Positions 30,801 to 41,057 are shown, counted from the first letter of the stretch. The stretch: 64,000 bases of DNA from Apostichopus japonicus (GCF_037975245.1 NC_092580.1:10081001-10145000), one strand, 5' to 3'. Notes: generated from the sequence alone by a model not told the origin. Numbers and translations: made by a program.

Positions 30801-33768
30801 ATTCGGATTCAAGAAATCTAACTAACCTTAAAAATTATTTTGTTAAGGTTGCCACATATTCCAAACTAGTATTAGCGCATGAAAAGAAGAAAAACGTCAG
30901 CCTGTTTTTTTTTCAGATCTCAGTACGAGAAACATGTATTTTATTTGGATAATAGAAAAACTTTCTTTAATGTGGTTAATTCATATTTTCCTACCCTAGC
31001 TATTATTTGATAAAACCTTCATGAAAACCGACTTTTTAGAAAATGGATTTTGAAGCTCAGTCAACAATTTAAAAAATGCTTACCGTTAAATACTGGCGTC
31101 AAAAATACATTTCGAATTTATTCCAATAAAGATCCACAAAGGATAAAAATGCGAAGAACAGCTTACTAAATAGAATTGAAACTGCATGTACAGTACATGG
31201 TCATTTTAAGTATCCAAATACTATACAAAGAGATCGAGTTCACCGAAATACCCCTTTTCCCTACCACCTGAGGAAAAGCGTCTTTTATAAATTATAGTAC
31301 CATACAGTACGGCCAGGTCGATAACGCGGAAACGCGGAAACCGCGGAAACCGCGGAAATCGATAAACCGGGTTCGGTAATAGAGATACCGGGTTCGATAT
31401 CAACGGTTTCCGCGGTTTCCGCGTTATCGACCTTGCTATATAGCAAGGTCGAAAACGCGGAAACCGCGGAAACGAGAGGAATTTGTCAAGGGAGGGTGAC
31501 AAAGTCTTTTTTTTGGGCGCATTTCAGCCTATATTCGCCAAAAAGGGGTGCGGGTTTAAAGCTATTTCAGTAAATGTAGGTCGAAAACGCGGAAATCGTA
31601 CTTTTACAATGGACGAGTTAGATTATTTTGTCAAGGGAGGATAAAGACGTTTTTTGAGCGCATTTCAGCCAATATGCGCCAGGAGGGGTGGGAAAGGGCT
31701 AAGGTTTTTTTTTTTATACTAAATGCAGGTCGCAAACGCGGAAATGTTTTTGTACACAATGAATGGCGAAACTAGAGGATTTGTCAAGGCGGAGGGTGAA
31801 GAGTTTTCGGCGCATTTCAGTCAATATGCGCCAGGAAGGTGATGGAGTTGTAGGCTTTTCCCCTAAATGCAGGTCGCAAACACGGAAATGTTTTTAACAA
31901 AGGCGGAACTAGAGGAGTTTGCCAAGGGAGGGAAATGAAGTGTTTTTGGCCGGCGCATTTCAGCCAATATGCGCCAGCAAAGGTGTGGGGATGTGGTTTG
32001 AGGCTTTTACACTGAAATACAGGTCGAAAACGCGGAAATGTTTTTTTAACAATGGTGAAACTAGAGGATTTTGTGGTGGTTATTCCAGACATTAATCAAA
32101 GAAAATGTGACGTAGGCTATTAATATCAGAGCTTAAGTATTTCGCCATGGCATAAGTCTCAGCATACCGGTTCTTAAGCTAATAATTGAGTAGAGCTTGA
32201 TATAAGTACTTCATACCCGACGAATCTAAGTGTTTTCTACATAACGATATCTCAAATAACAAACTTAAAAGAAAGAGAGTAAACACAAACGGAGGTACAA
32301 TGGAAATTTTCTGATATAAACACGTATAGAACTAAAACATTAAGCTTTTTCAAGGTCCCGTAACACTCATTAAAGAAGTAATGATTTAGTGGTAATTTAA
32401 ATCGGTCAAGCACTCTTTGGACTGGGCAAGACGCATTATGGTACTCTTCTACAATGTCATTAGAGTTCATGTTACCCAATGGTTTGGTGATCCAAGGCGT
32501 GCTGCATGGATTAGGGCCCAGAGCGTGTTCGTGGTCCCGTTACACTCATTAAAGAAGTAATGATTTAGTGGTCATTTTAATTGGTCAAGGACTCTTTGGA
32601 CCGGGCAAGACGCATTACGGTACCCTTCTACAATGTCTGTAGAGTTCATATGACTCATTGGTTGGGTGGTCCAAGGCGTGCTGGTCTTGATTAGGAGCCA
32701 AATGTTTTTCATTCGTTGTCCCGTTACACTAATTTAATAAGTGATTATTTAGTTGTCATTTTAATTGGTCAAGCACTCTTTGGACCGGGCAAGACGCATT
32801 ATGGTATCCTTCTTCATTGTCTTAAGAATTCATATGACCCATTGGTTAGGTGGTCCAAGACGTGCTAGTCTTGATTAGGGCCTAAAGTGATTTTTCGTCA
32901 GGTCCCGTTTCCGTTACATTAATTTAAGAACCGATGATGTAGTGGTCATTTTAGTTGGTCAAGAACTCTTTGGACCGGGCAAGATGCACTATGGTACCCA
33001 TTTACATTGTCATTAGAGTTCAAATGACCCAGATAAACCTCTTTTCCACGACCAAATGTTGAACATCTTGTAAGAATGCATTCGTCTTGTCATAAGTGTT
33101 ACGTCGGTACCATTGTCGAATAAGAAACTGAATAGGTAGCAGTTACTCATTCGCGAACGTCGAACGAGGAACGAGGAATTAGTATCTAACTTCACACCGG
33201 TATTCCAATACTGGGGAAGATGGCAGGGTTGCCAGTTTTATTGTAACGCAATCGGTCAAATAATTGTAAATGTGACTGTCTTACTTCTAATAGTTCGCAA
33301 CTTCAAGTTCATACACTTCCTCCGAATCGTCCCCCAAAACATAGGTTTTATGTTTTCTTTTCATAAACGATCAAAAGCTCCTTTACCGTCCCCTAGCTGT
33401 GAAAATTCTCTAGATCCGCCATTGTACATACGCACCTTTATATATACCGACGGGGTGGCCCCAGAGGGGGAGGGAGAAGCGGGGTAACAGTCCCCTTCCC
33501 CTCGTCGGGGAGGTCTAGCCCCCTGGTAGGGGAAATTATGATTTCGTCAGGGAGCAATGAAGAAAAAAATATATTATTGTGTATTTCTTATCATCATAAT
33601 GATCATTCTATGATAAAGATAAATGTAGGAAAATCAGTCCCCGACAGGTGTCAGCCGCACCGACATACGGGCTTCAAACTTTTCTCATATACCAAAAAAG
33701 ACACCACAAATTACCGCGCGCTTCGGCAATATTAGATTTATATATACATAGATATATATCTGTATGTG

Positions 33769-33810
<42 letters not shown>

Positions 33811-36800
33811 TGTGTATGTGTAAGTATATATATACATATATATATATATAATTTTTTATTTTTTTATTAATATTACAACGTGCACACAATTGTTTCCGGG
33901 GACCTTAGCTCCCGTGTCGGAGAAATCCTGGAACCATCCCTGCATACCAAATGGACGTTAACAAACATTACTGAGTTTTCTGCCTGTATTTAGTGAAAAA
34001 AGCTTCAACCCCAAACCCTTCTTGGCGCATGTTGGCTGAAATGCGGCCAAAACATTTCTTTACATTCCTGCATGCATTTAGAGTATTTCCGTCATTGTTA
34101 AAAAAAATTCGCGTTTTCGACATGCCTTTAGTGGAAAGACTTCAACCTCACCCCTTTCTGGCGCCTATTTGCTAAAATGCGCCCAAAACACCTTTTCACC
34201 CTGTCTTAACAAAATCATCTAGTTGTGAAAAATGTTGTGAAAAAAAAAAAAATTCCGCGTTTTCGACCTACACTAACTGAAAAAACTCTCATACCCCCAC
34301 TCCATCCTTGCGCATATTGGCAAACACTTTTTCCGCGTTTTCGACCTGCATTAAGTGAAAAAGCCTCAACATCCTTCCTCACCCCCTTCCTGGCATTTTG
34401 GCTGAAATGCGCCGGCCAAAACCCTTCTTTTCCCTCCCTTAGCAAACTCCTCTAGTTCCGCCTTTGCTAAAAACATTTCCGCGTTTTCGACCTCCATTTA
34501 GTAAAAAAAACAGCCTACAACCCCTCACCTTCCTGGCGCATATTGACTGAAATGCGCCGAAAACTCTTAACCTTCCGCCTTGACAAATTCTCTAGTTTCG
34601 CCATTCATTGTGTAAAAAAACATTTCCGCGTTTTCGACCGGCATTTAGTGAAACAAAATCTTCTATCCCCACCCCTCCTGGCGCATACTGGCTGAAATGC
34701 GCTCAAAATTTTTTTCACCCTCTCTTGACAAAATCATCTAGTTTCGCCATTGTAAAAAAAAAAAACATTTCCGCGTTTTCGACCTACACTACCCTCCCTT
34801 GACAAAATAATCTAACTCATCCATTGTAAAGTACGATTTCCGCGTTTTCGACCTACATTTACTAGCTTTAAACCCGCACCCCTTTTTGGCGAATATAGGC
34901 TGAAATGCGCCCAAAAGACTTCGTCACCCTCCCTTGACAAATTCCTCTCGTTTCCGCGTTTTCGACCTTACTATATAGCAAGGTCGATAACGCGGAAACC
35001 GCGGAAACCGTTGATATTGAACCCGGTTTATCGATTTCCGCGGTTTCCGCGGTTTCCGCGTTTCCGCGTTATCGACCTGGCCCATACAGTACTTAACATT
35101 TGATACAAAAGTAACATCTACAACAACTTCCCAAAATTTGTACGTCACAATAGGTTAAGTTTTAACCGCACAGTACCATTAATAATTTGCATATTACATC
35201 AAAAGTTACACTCGGGCGTCCAGATGGCGGGAAAATGTACAATCATGTACAATTTGTTGTGTCGTTCCCACGGTGCAATGAACTTGGGCAAGTTGCCAAG
35301 TTCGAATGTCGTTGACCTACTTATGTTCCGTAAACAATGTCAATGGGAATTATGTGTGTAAAAACTTGTTTTTTCCATGTGTTATATATATATATAGAAG
35401 TTTTACGTAAGCGGAGTGAATTTCGGGCGGCTCGTTGATTGTGAGGAAGCACTTATCTAAGCATCAATATTTGTGAAATATATCGTACGGTTTTTCTTCA
35501 GAAAATATTTTTGACTAGTATTTTCTCAATGTATTAAGAAGGGTGACATACCCTATGTTCCGACGTCTCTATGTTCCGACGTCTCTTTAAGTTCCGACAA
35601 TTTTTTTGGACTCTAATTTTTTGAACCCAATTTTTTTCTGGGGGGGGGGGCTCAATTGTGTTAGACCCAAATTCTGTCTGACTAATTTTTTGGGGGATTC
35701 AATTTTTTCGGACCCAATTTTTTTGGGGACTCATTTTTTTTTACCCAAATTTTGTCTAGCTTAAGTTATTTTTTTTGGGGGGACTCAATTTTTTTGGACC
35801 CAAATTTTCTTTGTGGAATCAATTTTGTTAGACCCAAATTTTGTCTCACTAACTATTTATTAGGGGGGACTCAATTTTTTCGGACCCGATTTTTTTTGGG
35901 GGACTCATTTTTTTTGGACCCAAATTTTTTCCGGCCTAATTTTTTTTTTGGGGGGGGACTCAATTTTATATGGACCCAATTTTTTTTTGTGGAATCAACT
36001 TTTTTGGACCCACAATTTTTCTGACCTGATTTGTTTGGGGGGACTAATTTTTTTCGGACGCGCCAATTTTTATTTACGAAACAAAAAATAAAAGGGCCCA
36101 GAGTTTTTTATGACCCAAATAGTGCTTGTCCGAAAAAAAAAATTGGTCATAAAATATTTTAGAGTAAACACAATTTGTGTCATCAAAATATTTTGGTCCA
36201 AAAAATTATGGGTCTTAAAAAAATCTGGTCCGAACTCCGAAAACATATTGGTCAAAAATATTGGTCAAAAGAACTTCAGAGTAAAAAACAATTGTCGGAA
36301 CGTAGACACGCCGGAACCCATAAAATATACTGGGTCTACCCCTAATCATTGCATTTTGAGCGAATGTGTATTTAACTACGTTACATGATGCTTAAACACA
36401 TGTTTGAACAAAATGAAAAATTCAAGTATTACCACATAAATATTCAAAAAATATACTTTTGTTGCATGGTATGAAGGATTTGGTGAAACTAAACATGTCT
36501 GGACTGGTTTGTAAATTCTACGAGGTTCGTGATCAACTTGACCGTCTAGTATTTTCAGAAAGTAAGGTTGCTACCATACAAAACTGTCCGGCCAAAAGCA
36601 ATTAAATGACTTTATGACATTTAAATAAAAAAAAAGCTTCTAACAGAAGTTATGACCAATTTTGTATAATTTTTAATGTGCGCGTCAATACGGGTTGCCA
36701 TCAGGATCATATCGATTACTGATGCTATGCAAAAGAAACTGCTTATTTGAGCATATCATATGGTGCGGAAAAACATTCTTCAAGTAAACAATTTTCTCGA

Positions 36801-39240
36801 AAATCTTGCAAAATTCGATCGTGAAAACAATGTTCAAACATACTAAAGTATGCCACCCTATGCATCCCGGACGGTGAAAAAGCTACTGTAGGCCTATATT
36901 CAGCGTTACAAATGCATATTAACCCTATCGTAACATTTGGGATGATTTGCTAGTACAATTAAAGCCTAGGCTGATATTCTTGCATACAAGAAGTTCAGAA
37001 CGAATGTTTTGTTCGAACTGAAAATATTTTGCGACCGCTATTTTTTTTCAAGAAGGGGTTTGTATGAAGGAGTTTGGATGAGTAGGCCTACAGTGTGTTC
37101 ATTAGGCGTATCGTACTAGTTTTGCGATTATGAAACTTGTATGTCGATTGACACTTAATTTTGGTGACACACCAAACTTTTTGATCAGAATTTGCAATAA
37201 ATCTATTGCACATTGCGTTTAATTGATGATTTCATCTACTGCGGGAAGAAGCCTACCCCAATTCTTTCAAATCACGATGAAACGATCGATCGTTCTGCAA
37301 CGTGATTCACGCTATAACGATAACATTACGATAGTAGACAGTGCCAGTGAAATGATGCACACATTATCACGATATTACGACCACGATGCGACGCACGATA
37401 TCACGTTAGGTACTTGCTATAGGCGTAATGGAAACGATATCACGATAGACTCCTCGAGTCTCCTCATATTTTGTCACGATACACGATGCCACGGCCGATT
37501 TTATGTGAACGGTACTGTAATATTGAAGAATTACTCACTTATCCTTGATGAAATGCTCTACAACTTGAAAACAGAAGAACTTAATATGATCATTATCATA
37601 TTTCTTGGCAAGAATAGCATTAGCACAGAGTTGCCATCCAATTTCAGACTGTTTCATTTCTTCAAAGTACGCCAATGCCTGAGAGAAGGGGAAAACATGA
37701 AAGAAATGATTCATCACAAAGTCTAGCTCATAACAAAGATACATATTCCTAAACTCTTGAGTTACCTATCATGGCCGTTACGTTTATAAATATGTTTTAA
37801 TGTACTGTACTTTAAATCTGTACATGGATCCACTGAACTGTTAATACCCTTCAGTCTTGAACTTAATCATTCCAGGTTTACAGAGAAAGCTTCTCATTTT
37901 CAGTTCATCAATTGATTCTCTTAGATCAAGGGGATCAAGTATTAATAATGAGTAAGTCAGTAGAAGAAAACATGCAACATTAAAAGGATCAATTAACTCT
38001 GAAATCTTAAGTACATTACTGTTCATTCATACTTTGTAAAGATTCCTAAATCCTATTGGTCCATTCAGGTCAGCTGACCGTGGTTAATCCTGTGAGTAAC
38101 GCACGGTAAAATTACGGGGCATCACTTTAATAAATCTTTGGTTATATGTAACCAAAAATGTTTTGTTTTATGATTTTTCCCCCACACAAATGGTAGTGTA
38201 TGAATGAACGGGGTTAATCAACGGTCTAGCGTGCGTTACTCACATGATTAATGCACTCCGGGTGTTAATGCTATCGCTGGATGCACTCGGGCTCCGCCCT
38301 CGTGCATCGCTTGCATTATCCCCCGATCGTGCATTAATCCTGTGAGTAACACACGCTAGACCGTTGATTAACCCCTTATTGAACTACAGGTACATAAGCT
38401 GACCATAAATTACACAGGCTCTCTAAATACATTTACCTACACAGGCTTTCTTGCAGCAGAAAAGCAGTTTATGAACAGTTTTTAGAACTCTCTCTTCACT
38501 TCAGCCTAAACTTATTATATGCTACATATGCATATCTGCTATCATATCATATCAGCTATGGAGGTTTTAAAGTTGTTGTCTAGATCAATGAAGGTTTTCA
38601 AAGACATGGGTGATCAGCACACTGCATTTGGAATATTTAAGAGCAACTGGTTAAATACATGCAGTAGATCTAAAGAGTTTGACCACATTGTACACAACTC
38701 ATAGAGCCATTTAATCTCCTAAACAAGTCAAAACAATGGAGTATGTCCCCTCCAAACTGGTGTAATTACTTGATGCTTCCTCTACAGGCTGATGTCACAA
38801 TGAATCAGGATTCTTTTCTATAATCATGGGCTAGGCCTTAATATATATACTTCTACTATGACATTGCTGTAAATGTTGGCTTTGCCAATGTTTTGATGTG
38901 ACAGACTTTGGGACAATGCACTACAGATAAACATATACAGCTGGAAATGTCACTTTGCCAACACACATGACCAGCGATATATTCTTCTCTCTCAGAATCA
39001 ATTCTAAGATGTATTACACATACATTAATTATGACAAGCAATGCATGTCCGAGGAACAAACAACTGGTTTCCATTTGTTGGTATAGGGTTTTGAATGAAT
39101 GCTGGTAACGAAATTATGGGCAACATTGCAAAGAGCACGTCAACACACATTGTAGCCAATAATAAAGACCTTACCCTGCGTTGGGATTCTGTAGTTGCAA
39201 ATGGCCCCAAGCCTTGCAGAGCTACCTCATCCATTTCCAT
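3148..39240 (-). CDS. XPOT: Exportin-T (tRNA nuclear export receptor), 20 exons
   Basis: Importin-beta family HEAT-repeat carrier that binds mature tRNA with RanGTP in the nucleus and releases it in the cytoplasm. Exons, 5' to 3': 39175-39240, 37539-37678, 29026-29095, 28546-28764, 27145-27228, 24972-25241, 24156-24235, 23169-23325, 21860-22086, 21517-21655, 20316-20366, 17961-18194, 16545-16640, 16014-16156, 13903-14188, 13173-13362, 6175-6242, 4922-5086, 3340-3459 and tentatively 3148-3207. All junctions are GT-AG and the phases chain without a break, giving about 954 residues (human protein 962). Recognisable blocks include ALAYFEEM and [12 protein letters not shown] (residues 23-67), [14 protein letters not shown] (exon 4), [20 protein letters not shown] (exon 5), [20 protein letters not shown] (exon 6), [19 protein letters not shown] (exon 9), [11 protein letters not shown] and [14 protein letters not shown] (exon 15), and [20 protein letters not shown] (exon 18). 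The start ATG at 39240 has A at -3 and G at +4; a second in-frame ATG lies two codons on. The gene is divergent from RPL18A. Confidence 0.95.
4114..4234. repeat. Short direct duplication in XPOT intron 18
   Basis: Two copies of a ~46-bp segment (about 4114-4161 and 4189-4234) sharing TTTTAGAATGAT and ATTCAATGGATGAGTCACTA, separated by ~27 bases. Confidence 0.6.
6243..13172. other. XPOT intron 16 (6.9 kb), mostly featureless
   Basis: A large intron between XPOT exons 16 and 17. It contains a poly-G run near 6809-6822, the minisatellite at 7155-7340, G-rich tracts near 8346-8400 and 11855-11870, and otherwise unique AT-rich sequence. A 174-codon open frame at 8295-8819 (minus) shows no family resemblance and runs through low-complexity sequence, so it is not called as a gene. 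Confidence 0.5.
7155..7340. repeat. Minisatellite, ~20-45 bp units
   Basis: Tandem degenerate units built on TTAGTAGTAGTAC plus ACATTTTAGATGTAGTACAC-type spacers. Translated on the minus strand it gives an artificial Thr/Cys/Ser repeat, which explains the open frame there. Confidence 0.8.
15640..15735 (-). repeat. tRNA-derived SINE head (fragment)
   Basis: Read on the minus strand, the segment has an A-box-like TGTGGTTAGGGTG (695-707 of this kilobase) and, ~37 bases on, a B-box GGTTTGAACC (15661-15670) preceded by GGGAGGCCC. That is the pol III promoter layout of tRNA genes and tRNA-derived SINEs. It does not fold as an intact tRNA, so it is called a SINE remnant in XPOT intron 14. Confidence 0.5.
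15836..15878. repeat. (AT)n microsatellite
   Basis: About 21 uninterrupted AT dinucleotides in XPOT intron 14. Confidence 0.95.
18318..18655 (+). repeat. SINE-like dispersed repeat
   Basis: Contains TCTTCACCCAGGTGTATAAA (near 18397) and ends with a GCACTGATATAAGAACC-like tail. Both resemble motifs I associate with short interspersed repeats of sea urchins and related genomes. It lies in XPOT intron 11. The family is named from memory of motif style, not from a search. Confidence 0.4.
22171..22333. repeat. ~20-bp minisatellite (ACTACAG-CCGGACGCAC units)
   Basis: About eight degenerate tandem units of the type ACACTACAGGCCGGACGCAC, in XPOT intron 8, about 85 bases upstream of exon 9 in transcript orientation. 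GC-rich compared with its surroundings. Confidence 0.85.
24454..24619. mobile_element. Snapback MITE, 166 bp
   Basis: Arms of ~60 bp are near-perfect inverted repeats: GTGTAA(A/T)AGTAAGTTGG, then CCTGAC and CCTAGCAGGATTT on both sides, with an AT-rich loop. In XPOT intron 6. No unambiguous target duplication was read. Likely a non-autonomous DNA transposon. Confidence 0.7.
26390..26960. repeat. Dispersed repeat with ATAGAGTGATAG motif and terminal hairpin
   Basis: Repeated phrases such as GACCTTTGACC, AAGTTTCAT, AGTGGGAGCGGTTTT and two GATAGAGTGATAG-like units. It ends in a near-palindrome AGCTCACACCAGCATGCTGG running into TATGAGCT. Such internally repetitive blocks occur in high copy in marine invertebrates. 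In XPOT intron 5. Boundaries are approximate. Confidence 0.45.
32354..33033. repeat. ~180-bp tandem array, four copies, in the foldback core
   Basis: Four successive copies start near 32354, 32533, 32716 and 32901. Each carries GTCCCGTTACACT, TGATTTAGTGGTCAT, GGTCAAGCACTCTTTGGACC and GGGCAAGACGCATTA with diverged spacers. The last copy is truncated at its right side. Confidence 0.85.
33739..33851. repeat. (TA)n microsatellite
   Basis: Long TA/TATG tract between the core array and the right arm of the foldback element. Confidence 0.95.
35553..36322. mobile_element. AT-rich foldback element with GGACCCAATTTTTT units
   Basis: Left part: two ATGTTCCGACGTCTCT copies, GTTCCGACAATTTT, then about ten degenerate units of GGACCCAATTTTTTT plus GGGGGACTCA. 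Right part: the reverse complement of the same pattern (TTGGTC, GGTCCAAAAAA), ending in AATTGTCGGAACGTAGAC and CCGGAACCCAT. The whole is a ~770-bp inverted repeat. No coding capacity beyond translated repeat. It is nested in the outer element of XPOT intron 2. Confidence 0.7.
38210..38375. mobile_element. Snapback MITE, 166 bp
   Basis: 47-bp terminal inverted repeats beginning GGGGTTAATCAACGGTCTAG with two mismatches, and an inner palindrome (ATGCACTCGGGC / GCCCTCGTGCAT). A related arm fragment (TTAATCCTGTGAGTAACGCAC) lies ~110 bases to the left at about 38085. In XPOT intron 1. Confidence 0.8.
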
Positions 39241-40011
39241 CTTCCTGTCCTCTGCACCAGATATTTATCCTTCAATGATAGTAAAAATAAATACAAAATA
39301 AAAACAAATTGGAATTTATGGTCAGATATATCTCGTCAGAATATACCAAAATTGAAAGATGTACTGTAAATAATAATTAATATTGCAATAAAAGTAACAT
39401 GAAATACAGATAAATGCAATACATGTTTTTCTAACCCTGATGTATGCCATATGTTTCCAAAATGTTTAATTTTCTGTCATTAAAATTTATATTCATTAGA
39501 AAAGAAGCTGCAGGCTACTTATATAGCAGTCTAACAATTGATATATTTCGCTTCATTGAGTTTACTGTAGCACAGCCAAAGCATTCATTTGTCAAAATAT
39601 TGACAGGAATTAATATCAATTGAATTTAAAAGATAACTGGTTGGCTAATATTAAATTGAAAGGAGGTAAACTGTCTCAACAAAGAAAACAAAGACAAAAT
39701 GACTGTGACTTCAAACGGCATTGTGGTTTCTTTAAAGCTTTTAACACCCTGCTCCAGGTTTAGCACATATATCTTTTGGCAAAACCAAAATTACCTCAAC
39801 ATGATACCAGTGGCACTACTCTCTGTGACCTGACCTGTCTGAGCTTTGAGCATAGCAACAGCATTGAGAGTAAATGGATGTATACTTACAGTTAGCTTAT
39901 TGACAAATGTGTCAATTTCGGGGTATGAAAGAATTTGACGTGGCAGACATTTTGTGGTCAAATTCTTTTCAATTGTATGTTGCGTAGGCACAGAACAATA
40001 AATATGAGGCT

Positions 40012-40266
40012 GTGGCTATTCTTACGACTAGTCGTAACAATTATTTATTAACTATTCTTACAACATCGGCAAATTCATGCGCAGTTAAGTAAATAAAGCA
40101 ACTTCGCATGTAGTAGGGTTAATCCTAACCCTAAACCCTAACCCTTACCCTAATCGGAAAATAATGGTAACTCCTAGTCATAAAAATAGTACTCTTGGTT
40201 GTTAAAATAGCAACTGCGCATGCGTAATAGGAAATTATTGTTACGACTAGTCGTAAGAATAGCCAC
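40012..40266. mobile_element. MITE with 16-bp palindrome in each end, 255 bp
   Basis: Terminal inverted repeats begin GTGGCTATTCTTACGACTAG and stay identical for ~29 bp. Each contains the perfect palindrome TTACGACTAGTCGTAA. A second conserved inverted block (CATGCGCAGTT) lies inside, and the centre has telomere-like CCTAACCCTAAACCCTAACC. Target duplication not resolved. Confidence 0.8.
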
Positions 40267-41046
40267 TTTGTAAATATTATGCGATCATGACATATCTGAG
40301 GAATTACACATGTGATCAATGCATACACTTGAGTGATTTGGATTTTTCCTTGATAGATATCATTGATCAAATCCTTATGTGCGTCAATTATGAGCCCACC
40401 ATACTACACTAAACAAATTATGAGCCTGGTTCAATTCTGTTCCTCACATCAAAACACTACACTAAAGTATTGCTTCATCAACTTAGTTCTAGAGTTTACT
40501 AAGTTTGCACTAGATGATGTAGAAAAGCTTGTAAAATGTCAGATTTCGTTCTAACCTGAAATTTGTCTATCTCCACTGCAGTAACTTTATTTTGGTAATG
40601 GTGAACAGCACACATGGGTTACTTTCTGTATAAATGTACTTTTTACGGTTATGATAATCGAGCACTGTCTAAGTTCTAGCCTAGCCTCCTTTGCACAGTT
40701 TCACATTATCAGTTGCTACTACTACTACTACTATTAGTACTAGTAATACCAAAACATGATGACATATTGTTGCAACACATGGGTTGTCAAACGTTAGACT
40801 AGTTAAAACTTGGCCAAACCAGATCTTCAATTCATCATACTTTTAAATAGTATTATTTATAAACTGAAAAGAAACTAAAATGTGTGTTTAAATAACATAA
40901 TTTAAAATTCTATATGATTTTGGAAAACACAACTTTTAAAGAAAAATTTATATTATCAATTTTAGACAGTTTACTTTTGACTAATAACTTAACTGGCATC
41001 GCTGTGCAGAAAAGTATTGTCCAACTGCGCAAGTGCAATTGCTCGT

Positions 41047-41057
41047 CCTCTTTCCCC
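41047..41057 (+). promoter_or_regulatory. TOP-like pyrimidine tract at RPL18A transcription start
   Basis: CCTCTTTCCCC lies 14 bases upstream of the RPL18A ATG. Ribosomal protein mRNAs of animals begin with a 5'-terminal oligopyrimidine tract that places them under growth-dependent (mTOR/LARP1) translational control. The very short 5' UTR implied here is typical. Confidence 0.65.

Larger units (their letters stand above)
31311..35082. mobile_element. Foldback (TU/FB-like) transposon, 3772 bp, non-autonomous
   Basis: Termini are perfect inverted repeats beginning GGCCAGGTCGATAACGCGG, flanked by an exact 10-bp direct repeat CATACAGTAC (31301-31310 and 35083-35092). The arms (about 31311-32085 and 33990-35082) consist of ~130-150 bp tandem units, each carrying AGGTCGAAAACGCGGAAA and GGCGCATTTCAGCC-type boxes in opposite orientation on the two sides. 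Each tip is itself a ~130-bp hairpin of CCGCGGAAA repeats. The core has a 180-bp tandem array and an AT microsatellite. No transposase is encoded. Long modular inverted repeats with 9-10 bp target duplications are the hallmark of foldback elements such as Drosophila FB and sea urchin TU, distantly linked to MULE-type transposases. Confidence 0.9.
30099..37517. mobile_element. Outer 7.4-kb inverted-repeat element, TA-flanked (Tc1/mariner-like ends)
   Basis: The two ends are inverted copies: CAGTACCGTTCACAT(T/A)AAATCGG continuing to about 46 bp with one mismatch. Both ends are flanked by TA (30097-30098, 37518-37519), the duplication expected for Tc1/mariner elements, whose termini often begin CAGT. 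Both subterminal regions (30121-30410, 37260-37500) are packed with TATCGTGA/TCACGATA motifs, as if for transposase binding. No transposase was recognised. The interior is filled by younger foldback elements. The right end lies 20-22 bases inside the 5' splice site of XPOT exon 2. Superfamily assignment is tentative because TA could match by chance. Confidence 0.7.

Noticed and set aside
31221-35148. Open frames with RFPRF-like repeats
   Set aside because: They are translations of the CCGCGGAAA/ACGCGGAAA tip repeats of the foldback element, not proteins.
37223-37726. 167-codon plus-strand open frame
   Set aside because: It runs antisense through the ATCGTGA-rich transposon end and XPOT exon 2.
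40114-40154. Telomeric repeat indicating a chromosome end
   Set aside because: The CCCTAA-like tract is short, irregular and inside a MITE between two genes.
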